Source: Prorocentrum cordatum
Taxonomy: Eukaryota > Sar > Dinophyceae > Prorocentrales > Prorocentraceae
Length of the DNA stretch: 64,000 bases
Direction: 5' to 3'
Assembly (NCBI GenBank): GCA_963575745.1
Contig: CAUYUJ010021657.1
Span: 1 to 64,000 of the forward strand
The position numbers and the translations under genes are program-made. The first letter of the stretch is position 1, and each line of letters begins with the position of its first letter. This document shows positions 10,150 to 21,545 of the stretch, in pieces. The notes below the pieces were generated by a model. The model was not told where the DNA came from. It saw only the letters and a list, made by a program, of their open reading frames with translations, and ran no database searches.

Positions 10150-11407
10150 AAAGTGGGATGGGGAACGGTTGAATATTTGGCGTACCACGTGGATAGCGAC
10201 GAGTGCATCGTTGACAGTGGCAGACCAGCGACATATGAGTTCGCCATCCCCGGCACAGAATTCGACATCAATACTGACTTCGAGGAGCGCAGCCGCACCT
10301 CAGCACCCTCCATGCCGAGAGGGTTGGGATATGTAAATACACAAAATGGTGAATGCAGCGAGCAGCAAGTTGTTATTCCCAGCAGCACAGATCCATATTT
10401 GCATGAGGATCCCGTGCAAGGTCCCCAGTCAGCTTCAAGCACCAGACGCAGCCAGGTTGAAAGAGTGGTGCAGGAGCTTAATCATACGTTTCTCCGCATG
10501 CCGCTTGTCCCGACCATGGGAGTACCTGTGCAGCTCAGATTGGCAGGTTTGCTCGAAGCAGCAGACAGCCAGAACATGACGACCACCGACTGTGCCATCG
10601 GGGACTCGGACCGCGTCCTGCGCGCCATCATACAGCATGCGAACTACTTCTCGCTAGAGACCTCCGTTGCAGGGGTCAAGCTGCATCAGGCGGCGCAGTT
10701 TGCATTAGATGTTTCACTGCCGTTGCTGGGGAGGCCGCGGCACATTCAGATATACACTGATGGTTATTTCAAAGATTTCAATAGCAGTTCATGGGCTTTT
10801 GCAGCGGTGGCTCTGGGAGAATCGGGTTCAGTATCCTTTCTTGGGCTTGTGAAAGGCTATATCTCCGACACCTCCGCTATTCCCCATGGACCCGTCCATA
10901 TGGAAAGATACCATCTTATCTAGCACTACGGTGGAGCTCTTTGGGATACTATGGGCCTCCATCTGGGCGCTCTGCTATTTTGCCGTTCAGTTGAAACATC
11001 CTGAACTAAGCCTACCTGCCTTCACCATATTCTCAGACTCTACATCTGCAGTCGGATTAGCTAATGGGGAGTTCGGGGCCTGCAACAACCAGGAGTTGGC
11101 CGCACTGGCGCATCATGTGTTCATGTTAGCCAAATGGTCCCTGGGGATGAATATCGTGCACGTTAGAGGCCATGCCAACAACCCGTGGAACGAGCTGGCA
11201 GATAGTCTAGCGAAATCCGAGGACGCCAACGTCACCAGGCACCAGGACTCCCTGATTAATGAGCTCCGCCACTCGCCCGCCCTAGACTGGTGTTGGACCA
11301 AGTTCGCCACCCCCAGCATGCTCGCGGCGTATCCGTTTTTCTCCAGAGGCAGGTGGCAAGTTTACGCTACCGCACAAGGAGGTACGATGCGACGAACCTC
11401 CCTTTGA
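10150..11407 (+). pseudogene. LINE-2 RNase H (frameshifted)
   Basis: RNase H degrades the RNA strand of RNA-DNA hybrids. Its parts lie in two frames. The first, ending at 10923, holds IQIYTDGYFKDF with the first Asp at 10759. The second, from about 10886, holds TTVELFGILWA (Glu near 10934), FSDSTSAVGLANG (Asp at 11036) and VRGHANNPWNELADSLAK. All four acidic positions of the D-E-D-D set are visible, so decay seems limited to one frameshift near 10890-10923. It starts in a frame overlapping the end of ORF1 (-1 relative to it) and stops 8 nt before the endonuclease frame. Confidence 0.8.
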
Positions 11408-11414
11408 GCACGGC

Positions 11415-13044
11415 ATGCCCTCGACCAAGAGCAAGGCGAGGATCACGTTCAATTTTAAGGTCATGACATACAATGGATGCTCGGCGCTGGACAGGGAACC
11501 TGGGACCACGGGGACTAAAGGGCACCGAAAAGGAGACCTCATCAGGAACCAGATCCTTGCCCAGGACTACCTTCTCGTGGGCATCCAGGAGGCCAGGAAT
11601 GTCTCGGGCAAGAGGACCCCCAAGGGATTCATCATACTGGCCTCGGGGGCTCAAAAAAGCAATCTGGGTTGTGAGCTTTGGGTCTCCACCAGCGCTCCAT
11701 ACGTCTGCGTCGACGGGACCCCCGAGTACCTCACGGGCAAGCACTTGGTAGGCCTCTACGAAGACCCCCGCAGGTTGATGGTCAAAATCGACGCCCCCAT
11801 GCTTACCATGGTAGCTATGGTCCTGCATGCACCGCATGGCGAACACGGCATTGAAGAGCAGACTGTGTGGTGGGCGGACACTACCAGGCTTTGCCATGAT
11901 TTCAAGGCGCAGCTCATTTTTGCCGACGCCAACGGTAGAGTTGGCAATGTACTTTCAGATGCTGTTGGCCCGCATGGGCACCGACAGAATGAGGATGCAG
12001 GAGGCGAGTTTTTTTCACGCAATGCTCCTAGAGACCAGCCTCATGGCCATCAATACCCTCTCAGTATCGGCAACAGATAAGTCCTATACGTGGTTGGCCG
12101 ACCAAGGCAACGAGCACCGCATCGATTCCATATGCATGGGCAGCACATGGACAGCGCGTGTATATCAGCACACCGTTCTGCACGACATGGATGACCTCAA
12201 CGCGTTATCAGATCACCTACCAGTGGAGTGTACTATCCTGTCCAGCAGCACGCACAAAGTCAGCTCCCCTAAGCCCCAGTTTGACACCAGAGGCCTACAG
12301 GACCCTGACAAAGTGCAGCTCTTCATGTCTTTGGTGCGTGAAATACCGCAGGTGCACGCACATGTTGACATGAACGAGCATTTCAAGCACATACACAGAC
12401 ATGTTCTACGTTGCGCGCAGGTAGCATTCCCGTCTTCTAACAAGGTCCCCATCAAGCCTCACATCACCCCAGACCTCCTACAGGCCATCCAGTACAGAAG
12501 ACGGATCAGGCACATTCTAAGGACATGGAGGCGACTTGACGGCGGTGCAGTTGAGCAGTCACTCACGCACCTGGACGTCGGCTCGCCAGTTTACGACTTA
12601 CTCCCAGATTGTTTCAAGCTGCGCACTATCGCCGTCACCGACGGCGTCGCAGAGTTCAAGGCAGACAATATCCGCATGCATGAGCTGATTGAGGTGCTAG
12701 TGCAGTGCCTCCGCGACACAGGAAGTTGTTTGGAGAGACTCCTCAAGGAGGCGAGAGAGCATACCCTCGAGCAACTGTCTTTGGAGGTCGCAGCCGCAGC
12801 GGGCTCCTACAACCCAGGACTAGAATGGAAGATACCCCGCCAACTTCAGAGATTCGGAGGTCGACCCCCCAAAGGCTCCACGGACTTCCCCATTCGGATG
12901 GACTCACAAGGGAACCTTATCCAGTCCTCAAAGGAGCTTGCCCAGGAGGTCCTGAAGTTCTTCGGAGACATCGAGAATGCAGACATCCTTGATTGGGAGG
13001 ACCTCATGAAGGATTATAATCAGAACTCCAAGATCCCGTCATAG
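11415..13044 (+). pseudogene. LINE-2 APE endonuclease and linker (frameshifted)
   Basis: First frame from ATG 11415: VMTYNGCSAL and GIQEARN are the start of an APE endonuclease. LIFADANGRVG near 11917-11950 provides the D-x-N motif. A frameshift near 12000-12060 leads to the frame with HRIDSICMG and LSDHLPVE (12205-12228), the S-D-H catalytic motif. The linker to the RT follows, rich in Arg/His and helices. An in-frame TAG at 13042-13044 ends the frame, but the same frame continues directly into the RT. Confidence 0.8.
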
Positions 13045-14956
13045 TCCCACACTAGGACTATCGATGACATCATGCCGCTCAATTGGCTTTTACGTAAGAT
13101 CCGCAGGACCACAAGAGGCAAAGCTGGGGGCCCCGACGACATCATTAACGACCTCCTCAAACTGGACCCCGAGTATTTCGCGGCACTATTGCGCCCTCTT
13201 TTTGTTAAGATTGGTCTGGACACGCGCGAACCTCTGGCGTTGAAAGGAGGTTGGGCGGTGGAGGTACCTAAGAAGGGCGATCCAAGGTTGATGTCGTCGT
13301 ATCGGGAGATTCTCCTGGGTTCGCATGTGGCCAAGACGCACCGCGCATTCCTCAGAGGCAAGTTACTGCAGGCCACCGGCCACCTCCTACATGAGATGAT
13401 GATGGGAGGTCTTCAGAAGCGAGGTACAGACATCGCTTCCATGATTGCAAGGACCTTCATGCAGGCGTGCCAGGCAAATGGGTTCACGGCGCTGCTCTTG
13501 TTTACCGACCTGCGCGCCGCCTTTTACAGCGTGCTCAGAGCACACCTCGCCCAGATTGGCCAGGACAAGGATGTTAACAAAAAGGATCCTACAACAAGCA
13601 GAGGTCTCTGAGGCCCTAATGCCCCTAGCGGAAGTTGCAGCAGCTAGACCAGGCGTTCTGGATTCCCTCATGGACCCCCATCTAGCAGATGCAGCTGCAC
13701 AAACCCTCCAGCACACATGGTTCCAGGTCAAAGGATGCCCATTCATTGCGAAGTCCTGGTCAGGTTCCCGCCCAGGAATGGTACTGGCCGACTTCCTCTT
13801 TAATCTGGTATTTGGACCCATGCAACTTAATATCACTGAAAGATTACAGCAGGCTCAGGTTTTATTTCCAATACATGAACTACATCAGACCCCGCAGATT
13901 TTCAGCAACCCCGAAGATGATTGGGACGACCCCGTTCGAGGCCCAGGATATGTCGATGACCTCCTCACCATGGGCGCGGTCAGGGATGTCCTTCAGTGGA
14001 GCGCTACACTACAGTTCATGACAGTGGTGGTACATGAGGAGATGGTCAAGAGAGGCTTCACGATCAATTACGCCCCAGGAAAAACTGAAGCTCTAGTACT
14101 CTTCACGGGTAAGCAGATTCGGACCGCCAAACAACAGCTGGCAGCCCTTCCTGGACAGATTCTGGATATAGGAAAATATGGCATACAGTTACCCATCACC
14201 GACCAGTACAAACATCTCGGGGGACAACTGAGCTCTCTGTCTGGCATGGGCCCTGAGTTGGCCTATAGGTGCAAGCAGATGTTGGGGCCTCTCGGAGTTT
14301 TAAAACGGTCCGTCTTTAAGCCTGCATACTTTAACCCCGAACGCAACATGCGTTACGTATGTGCCCTATGTCTCACACGCCTCCTACATAACTGTGCTGT
14401 CTGGACACGCCTTAATGTCAAGCAGAGCGAGCTTTTGGAACAACAGTACATACAATGCTACAGGTCGGCACTCAAGTTGAATTAGAAGGGTGACTCTGCA
14501 CGCCTCACTCCAGCCTCAGGAGTCCGGTCAGAGGCCCAAGTTTTGCCTGCGCGTCTGTATGTCAGAATACGTCGCCTCGCTTTCCTCCCTAGGCTCCTCC
14601 ACCATGCCCCCCGCATGCTATATGCACTACTAGACGTAGCAGCGAAGCACGCGGACTCTTGGGCCAAGCTCATTGAGGCGGACCTACTGTGGCTGGCAGA
14701 CATGGTAGACCTCCCAGGCACGCTCAGACCGATCCCCCCAACTGCAGGTTGGATATATTTCATTAGGCAGTATCGTAGGAAATGGACAGGACTCGTCAAG
14801 GCAGCGCAGGCACACGCATCTAGGCAGCACCTTGATTGTTTGGCGCACAGTGCATGGCACGAGCGACTTGTGCGTGCGACGCGTGATGTGGCAGCCCCTG
14901 ACCCACCCTTCCTTTCCTCCCCGCCGCTCCCAATTGTCTTTCCATGTTGGGATTGA
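13045..14956 (+). pseudogene. LINE-2 reverse transcriptase (frameshift and stops)
   Basis: After the TAG at 13042 the frame continues with GKAGGPDDIINDLL (fingers) and FTDLRAAFYSVLR, motif A, near 13500-13540. A frameshift around 13565-13600 moves to the frame with motif B SGSRPGMVLADF (about 13760-13795) and motif C GYVDDLLTM (YVDD at 13949-13960). A TAG at 14483 interrupts that frame, which then continues through a thumb/connection region to a TGA at 14954. The catalytic motifs themselves look intact. Confidence 0.85.
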
Positions 14957-16147
14957 GATGCCGTCTTGACCACTGCCGCATCATGGGCAGCTCACAGGTC
15001 GAGGGACCACCCACAGTTAGACACAGCGAGGTGGTATTGTGCAGGATCCACTTGCCAGGCATGTGGCAAGAATTTCCGTTCACGTCTAAGGCTCCTAAGG
15101 CACGTGAGGCATGGGTCCTCAAATTGTTTAGGCCTTTTGTGCACATGCACACGCAGGCTCACTACAGAGGAGTTAGCAGCTGAAGAGGCCAATGACACGA
15201 CAGAGTCTAAGCAGCTCCGCAATTCGGGACTATATCCAGAGATCGCCAAGGCCCCCCCCTTCAGGATTATCGGTCCCTGCCTCCTTGGGGCTCCTTCCTC
15301 CCCCGTCCTCAAAGTTACGTACAGCGGAGTGCAGGCCAGCGATCCAGTCATACAAGTGCCTAGATTTCCACAGAGTAGGGCATGTTATTATATTTACATT
15401 GCCCCGTTTTCGCGACACGTGCAGGATATCCCGCACTTCCTAGCTGCAAGGCAGAACGCATCGGGAACACAATTTCCAGTTTTGTGCGTTGATATTTCAG
15501 AGCAGAGATATAGGACTAAGGGGCAGCTATTATGGGACCACGCTACCTCCACCTTCCTCTCCCTCCTGCGTGACGGTCGTGTTGTTGGTGTTGTGGCGTT
15601 CCTCAATCTCGACAGCTGGTCCCATGACAGAGCTCAGCCCACGAATCGCCGCAAGCTTTTGAGATCAAAAACTGTGCCCTGGGGTCTCGCTTCGAGCAAT
15701 GCCAGAGACTGGGAGCTAGTTTCAGTAGACAACTCACACCTGAGAGCGGTGATTCTCATGAGTTGGCAAGCAGCTCTTATAGGCACCAGTGTATTGTTGC
15801 ATCTTCCCTCTCCCTCTCTGCGTCCTTCTGCCCCTCTCGCTTGCCCGTGGGAGCTTCCAGAGTTAAAGTTCCTGGCACCTCTCAGAGGAACAGCAGGCCG
15901 TTTCGACTCCACCCGAGTGCATATAGACATGTGCACACTCGGCTCGTCCGCGCAGCACCCATCCCATTTCCTCGCTCTCAATCTCCCTGCTTTTCCTGAA
16001 TCTCTCAATGTCCTCATGGGTAGAGGCCGATGCCAGCACGTGGCAGGCCACATTGCAGCAGGACAGTGCATCCATCCGCCCCCGAGGTTTTGTGCTCTAG
16101 CGGCAGATGTGCTGTTCTCTCGTGTTGTATCTGGGGCCTCGTTATAG
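14957..16147 (+). pseudogene. LINE-2 C-terminus: C2HC finger and degenerate methyltransferase-like domain
   Basis: The RT frame goes on after the TGA at 14954. CQACGKNFRSRLRLLRHVRH..C (15054-15127) is a C2HC-type finger of the kind found after LINE RTs. Then I read a domain that aligns by eye with the methyltransferase-like domain in the YR element pol: IYIAPFSRHVQD, FPVLCVDIS, LLRDGRVVGVVAFLNLDSWS, HIDMCTLGS, CQHVAGHIAAG. The YR copy has AEPPCTTFS where this one has AFLNLDSWS, so the Pro-Pro-Cys motif with the catalytic Cys is missing and the domain should be inactive. Assignment rests on order and spacing of several short matches. Confidence 0.6.
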
Positions 16148-16310
16148 GGAGAGGTCCCCGAGTCGCTGCAGCCTTTTATGCTGCAGACATAATGGGAGGG
16201 CAGGGTAGGGTCAGGTAAGGTGAGGCGGGGTCACTTCTTCATGCTCCGCTTCAACCAGGCCCGTACTCTCTTGCATGATCAGACACTGCGGTCCGCCTCA
16301 ATGGGAGTGA
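16148..16310 (+). other. LINE-2 3' untranslated end
   Basis: About 160 nt after the last stop. Contains GCTGCAGCCTTTTATGCTGCAG, a short inverted repeat near 16165-16186, and a run of GGGTAGGGTCAGGTAAGGTG. It ends where TAG and GGA triplets begin. The exact boundary is not defined. Confidence 0.5.
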
Positions 16311-17250
16311 AGTAGTAGTAGTAGGAGGCGGGGGAGGCGGAGGAGGAGGAGGAGGAGGAGGAGAGAATGAAAATAATGATGATGATGATGATGATGATAT
16401 ACTGGGGAAAAAGAAGGAGGAGGAGGAGGAAGACTATAGGGAGGAGGAAACGGGGAGGAGGCGGAGGAGGAGGAGGAAGAGAAGGAGGATGAGGAGGAAG
16501 ATTAGGAGGAGGCGGAAGAGGAGGCGAAGGAGGAGGAGGAGTAGAGGAGGCGGAGGAAGAGAAGGAGGAGGATGAGGAGGAGGAGTAGGATGATGATGCT
16601 GTTGATGATGATGATGCTGATGATGTTGATGGTAATGCTGCTACTGCTGATTATGATGATAAAGATGGTGATGCTGATGACAATGCTGGTGATGATGCTG
16701 ATGGTGATGATGAGGAGGAGGAGGGAGGAGGAGGAGGAGGAGGAGAAGGAGGAGGAAGAGAAGGAGGATAATGAGGAGGAGGGAAAGAGGAGGAGGATGA
16801 GGAGGAGGAGGACGAGGTGGATGGGGGGGTGGCGAGGACGATGACGATGACGATGACGATGCGATGGATGATGAGATGAGGATGAGGGAGGAGAGGAGAG
16901 AGAGGAGGAGGAGGGAGGAGGGAGGAGGAGAGGGGGGGGATGAGGAGGAAGAGGAGGAGGAGGAGGAGGAGGAGGAAGAGGAGAAGGAGGAGAGGAGGAT
17001 GAGGAGGAGGAGGAGGAGGGGTGGGAGGGGGAGGAGGGAGGAGGAAGAAGAGGAGGAAGAGGAGGAGGAGGATGAGGAGGAGGAGAGGAGGAGGAGGAGG
17101 AGAGGAGGAGGAGTAGAGAGGAGTAGGAGGAAGGAGGAGGAGGAGGAGAGGAGGAGGAGGAGGGGAGGAGGAGGGAGGGAGGAGGAGAGGACGAGGAGGA
17201 GGAGGAGGAGAAGTAGGAGGAGGAGGAGGAGGAGGACGAGGGAGGCAAGC
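16311..17250. repeat. GGA/GAT-rich array
   Basis: Begins with TAG triplets, then long imperfect GGA with GAT patches (16375-16398, 16590-16705). All overlapping frames are low complexity. Confidence 0.95.
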
Positions 17251-17352
17251 TCCCGCCCGAGCTTGGCTACCAATGGTCCTGTGGTTGGGGGGGGGCGCTG
17301 GCTCCCGACCACAGAGCGTCGGCCGTGGCAGAGACCCGCGCGCGCCGCTGAA
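17251..17352. other. Short unique island inside the GGA array
   Basis: About 100 bp of mixed GC-rich sequence separating two GGA arrays. Nothing coding is seen. Confidence 0.6.
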
Positions 17353-17900
17353 GGAGGAGGAGCAGGAGGAGGAGGAGGATGAGGAGGAGGAGAAGGAGGA
17401 GGAGGAGGAAGATGGGGAGGAGGAGGAGGAGGAGGACGAGGAGAAGGAGGAAAAAGATGGGGAGGAGGGGGAGGAAGAGGAGGAGGAGGAGGAGGAGGAG
17501 GAGGAGGAGGAGGGAGGAGGAGGAGGCGGAGAGAAGGTGGACAAAGAGGATGCGAGCATGAGGACAAGAGTCAAGAGGATGATAAGGGAAAGGGGAGGAG
17601 GAGGAGGAGGAAGATATGATGAGCATGAAGATGATGCTGATGGTGAGGATGATGATGATGCTGAGGATGAAGATGAGGATGAGGATGATGACGATGAAGA
17701 TGAGGAGGAGGGAGGAGAAGGAGGGAGGAGGAGGAAGAGGAGGAGGAGGAGGAGGAGAAGGAGGATCACGAGGAGGGGGATGATGATGATGAGGTGGAAG
17801 AGGAGGAGGGATGAGGAGGAGGACGAGGTGGATGGGGGGGTGGATGATGACGCTGACGCTGACGATGACGATGACGATGATGCTGATAATGATGATAACT

Positions 17901-17952
<52 letters not shown>

Positions 17953-18890
17953 GGATGATGATGATGACGAAGATTATGATGATGATGATTATGATGATGA
18001 TGATGATGCTGATGACGCTGATGCTGCTGCTGATGATGAAAATGCTGCTGATGATGATGATGATGCTCATGATTATGATTCTGATGATGCTGATGATGAT
18101 GATGATGATGATGATGATGCTGATGATGATGATGATGATGATGATGGCGATGCTGCTGATGATGATGAGGAGAAGGATGCGGAGGAGGAGATGATAGGAG
18201 GAGGAGGAGGAGGAGGAGGAGGAGGAGGAGGAGGAGGAGGAGGAGGATGAGGCGGAGAATGAAGAGTAGGAGAAAGGAGGAGGAGGAGGAGGAGGAGGAG
18301 GAGGAGGAGGAGGAGGAGGAGGAGGAGGAGGAGGAGGAGGAGGAGGAGGGAGGAGGAGGAGGAGGAGGAGGAGGAGGAGGAGGAGGAGGAGGAGGAGGAG
18401 GAGGGGGCGGAGGAGGAGGAGGAGGGGGAGGGGGAGGAGGAGGAGGAGAAGGAGGAGGAGGAGGAGCAGGAGAAGGAGAGTCTGAGGAGCAGAAGCAAGA
18501 TAATGAAAAGGACTAGGGGAGGAGGAGGAGGAGGAGGAGGAGGAGGAGGAGGAGGAGGAGGAGGAGGAGGAGGAGGAGGAGGAGGAGGAGGGGGAGGCGG
18601 AGGAGGAGGCGAAGGAGGAGCAGGAGGAGGAGGAGATTAAGGACGAGGGGGAGGAGAAAGAGGACAAGGAGGAGGAATCAGGAGGAATGACGAGGGATGA
18701 TGCTGCTGCTGATGCTGATGCTGATGATGGTGATGATGATGATGACGACGGTGATGATGATGCTGCTGTTGATGATGCTGCTGATGATGCTGACGCTGAC
18801 GATGAGGGAGATGATGATGATGATGATGATGATGAGGAGGAGGAGGAGGAGGAGGAGGAGGAGGAGAAAGAGGAGGAGGAGCAGGAAGGG
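17353..18890. repeat. GGA/GAT-rich array
   Basis: GGA tracts (17353-17530, 18200-18640, 18830-18885) flank a long GAT domain (about 17610-18170 and 18687-18835) with occasional GCT, GAC and GAA. The plus-strand frame is poly-Asp/Glu and the minus-strand frame poly-Ser/Leu/Ile. Confidence 0.95.
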
Positions 18891-19768
18891 CTTTTCTCCT
18901 GGCATCGGCTCCCCTGCTGATGCCGCGCGGTTGTCCCAATCCTTTGCAGAGACTGTACCTCGCGGAGCTGAAGCGACCCAGCAGCCAACGCCTGTCGTGG
19001 AGTCTTCGAATGTCGTGTCTAGGTCAGGTGCTGCTGGATCGCAGGCTCCCCCGCCACAGCACTTTAGCAGCCGAGTGGCTGCGTTAGAGCAGTATGAGGA
19101 GGAGGAGGAGGAAGAGGAGGAGGAGGAGGAGGAGGAGGGGGAGGAGGAGGAGGAGGAGGAGGAGGAGGAGGAGGAGGAGGAGGAGGAGGCTACTCGACAC
19201 TTTTTTGATGGAGGCGGACCCCCCGAGCGCCCCCCAGGGGCCCAGCAGCAATCAGATCCAGTCGTCGAGTCGCATGTCGTTGTGGCAGAAGCTGCTGAGG
19301 CTCAGAGTGAAGCAGACCTGGGGTTCGCCCCCACCGAGGGCAGTGGTGACCCCCAGCCATGTGGGACGAGTTGGGGCTGCAATGAGGCCCACTCGACATC
19401 GGTGCATGGAGGCCTCGTTCGGCGCAGCCTCAACGGGCCAGCAGCAGCCAGATCCAGTCGTCGGGTCGCATGTCGTTGTGGTGGAAGCTGCTGAGGCTCA
19501 GGGCTTAGCAGGCCTGGGGTTCGCCCCCGGCGGGGACAATGTGACCCCTAGCCATGTGGGACGAAGGGGGGCAGCCGCACACCCCACCCGAAGTCGGCGC
19601 ATGGAGGCCTCGCGTGGAACCGCTTGGTTTTCAAGCTCAGCCGCCCCAGTGGGCCAGCAGCAGCCAGATCCATTCGTCGGCTCGCCAATGCACGTTGAAG
19701 AGGACGAGCAACTACTGGTTCCCTCGCGCGCTCAGATAGTCAGAAGAGCATCAGACTCGCCGGACTAG
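18891..19768 (+). pseudogene. Repeat-containing acidic protein relic, family unknown
   Basis: Between two GGA arrays lies sequence with clear coding texture. One frame reads QSFAETVPRGAEATQQPTPV, crosses an in-frame GGA tract (poly-Glu, 19095-19190) and reads QQQSDPVVESHVVVAEAAEA. The frame then shifts near 19340 and ends at 19768. A unit QQQPDPVVGSHVVVVEAAEA..LGFAP occurs twice in full and twice in part, with a DNA period of 196-216 bp. There is no domain I recognise and no certain start. It could be an ORF1-like protein or a host gene fragment. Confidence 0.45.
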
Positions 19769-19929
19769 ATTTCAGGACGCCTTGGGAGACATGAAGACAG
19801 GTAAGCCTACCCAAGAGCGGCGGCCCCAACAAGGGCGGGGATTCTCTGGGGTCAGGGGGCAGTCGCCTCGCCAGGGTCTCCCTTCTTGAAGAGGTCCCGA
19901 AGTGAACTTCGGGTGCGCCTCAGGTGGTA
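19769..19929. other. Short spacer
   Basis: Mixed sequence after the relic's stop, before the next GGA array. Nothing recognised. Confidence 0.5.
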
Positions 19930-20552
19930 GCGCAGGAGGAGGAGTTGGAGGATGAGGAGGAGGAGGAGGAGGAGGAGGAGGAGGAGGAGGAGGAGGAGGA
20001 GGAGGAGGATGATGATGATGCTGATGATGATGAGGAGGAGGAGGAGGAGGAGGAGGTCCAGGAGAGTGGTAAGTATTGTGACGTTGATGTGGGGGGGGGG
20101 AGGAGGCGGAACAGGAAAAGGAAGAGGAGAAGGAGGAAGAGGAAGAGGAGGGATGAGGAGGGGGAGCAGGAGGAGGAGGAGGATGCGGAGGATGAGGATG
20201 AGGAGGAGGAGGAGGAGGAGGTGGAGAAGGAGGAGGAGGAGGTGGAGGAGGAGGAGGAGGAGGAGGAGTAGAGGAGGAGGAGGAGGAGGGAGGAGGAGGA
20301 GGAGGAGGAGGGAGGAGGAGGGAGGAGGAGCAGGGAGGAGGAGGAGGAGGAGGAGGAGGAGGAGAGGAGGAGGAGGAGGAGGAGGAGGAGGAGGAGGAGG
20401 AGGAGGAGGAGGGAGGAGGAGGAGGAGGAGGAGGAGGAGGAGGAGGAGGAGGAGGAGGAGGAGGAGGAGGAGGAGGAGGAGGAGGAGGAGGAGTAAGAGG
20501 AGGAGGAGGAGGAGGAGGAGGAGGAGGAGGAGGAGGAGGAGGAGGAGGAGGA
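19930..20552. repeat. GGA-rich array
   Basis: Long GGA tract with GAT patches (20008-20033) and a short non-repeat stretch near 20060-20160. It is followed by a few GGAAT units at 20570-20590. Confidence 0.95.
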
Positions 20553-21381
20553 CAAGGTACCCCCTCGGAATGGAATGGAATGGAACTGAATTTCCAGAAT
20601 GGTGGCTGGGTCGTCGGTGGTTAAGCCGGTGTGCAAAATCAGTTAGATATATTAAAGCGTAATTATGGTGGCTAGTGGGGCGAAGGGTCCTGCACAGGCT
20701 GTCTGCGAAAGCCGGCGAACCACAATGCAGTAAACGAAATGGTGGTTAGGACTGCTTGCGTAGCCTGTAACTGCGCGGGCAGACAACAGCAACATCCATC
20801 GCCAGACCACCAATGGATGCCTGTCTGAATAGATGAGGTTGGAAGATCGTGCCGCATCCCCGAGGCATCGGCGCCGTCGGCGGGGAGAGAGCTGGGCTAC
20901 ACATCGACTCGCATCGCCGATGCATCGGCGGTGCGGCGTGGACCTCCGACCCCGTCAGCTCCGACCCCACCTGGGAGGCATGCAACCAGTTCAAGTCGTT
21001 CGCTCCCTGAGATCCGACGCTGCGAGAAAAGGAAGACATGGCGATCAATCACGACCAGAAGCCGAGACCACCTCTTCCTGCGGCATCTCTCGAGCCGGAG
21101 CGAGCTGTGGTGGCCACGGGGGCCGAAACTGGGCGAACACGCCCAGTTTGAAAACATGCAACGCCCGGACCTGGGTGACTTCCGGGCCACAGTTCAGATT
21201 CCTGGCGGCCGTTCGGGACGATCCGAGCACACACAGACGCCTCTCGGCGAGGCGCAGCTGTTGGAGAGCATCCCGAACCTGGGAAATTGCCGAGCACCAT
21301 CGGAAACAACCGAAAACCTGAAATCTCCAACCTCTCCCTTGGTCCTCCCCCGCGGTGAAAAATTGCAACGCCCGGCTCTCA
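20553..21381. other. Spacer, no recognisable gene
   Basis: GC-rich mixed sequence. Minus-strand frames around 21045-21392 have some coding texture (QLRLAERRLCVLGSS), but no motif is found. Confidence 0.4.
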
Positions 21382-21545
21382 TGCTTCAGCATGGAGGGCG
21401 CCCGCGGGCTCCTCGGACGGCTCCCAGCTCTGCAGCGGCCCGGGCACCAACGACGTCACTGGCACGTCGTCAAGCTCGAGCTCCAGGCCGCACTCGCGGG
21501 CCAGGATGGTGACCTCGCCCGCGGCGGTGGCGGCGGTGGCGGCGG
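21382..21545 (-). pseudogene. Homoserine-dehydrogenase-like exon
   Basis: On the minus strand, 21522-21382 reads GEVTILARECGLELELDDVP then VTSLVPGPLQSWEPSEEP. This matches the well-conserved stretch of homoserine dehydrogenase (also the C-terminal half of bifunctional aspartokinase/homoserine dehydrogenase) where an ILARE..G..LEL segment is followed by a V-P-x-P-L block. The enzyme reduces aspartate semialdehyde to homoserine in threonine/methionine synthesis. Codons favour G/C at position 3. Only this exon-size piece is seen: a stop follows at 21379 and no neighbouring exon was found. It may be one exon of a gene with long introns or a captured fragment. Confidence 0.5.

Larger units (their letters stand above)
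8476..16310 (+). mobile_element. LINE-2: non-LTR element with RNase H and a C-terminal methyltransferase-like domain
   Basis: Plus-strand order: ORF1 (8720-10126), RNase H (about 10150-11407), APE endonuclease (11415-12290), linker, RT (13045-14485), C2HC finger (15054-15127) and a methyltransferase-like C-terminus (about 15380-16147). It starts after the GGA tract and ends where TAG/GGA repeats begin near 16311. At least three frameshifts and three in-frame stops (13042, 14483, 14954) make it non-autonomous. I see no spliced leader in its 5' region (8476-8719), unlike LINE-1 and LINE-3. RNase H ahead of the endonuclease is unusual, since LINEs that carry RNase H usually have it after the RT. 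Confidence 0.82.

Noticed and set aside
17267-18988. Long poly-Ser/Leu/Ile frame (573 codons) and its poly-Asp/Glu counterpart
   Set aside because: Direct product of GGA/GAT triplet arrays, present in all frames on both strands.
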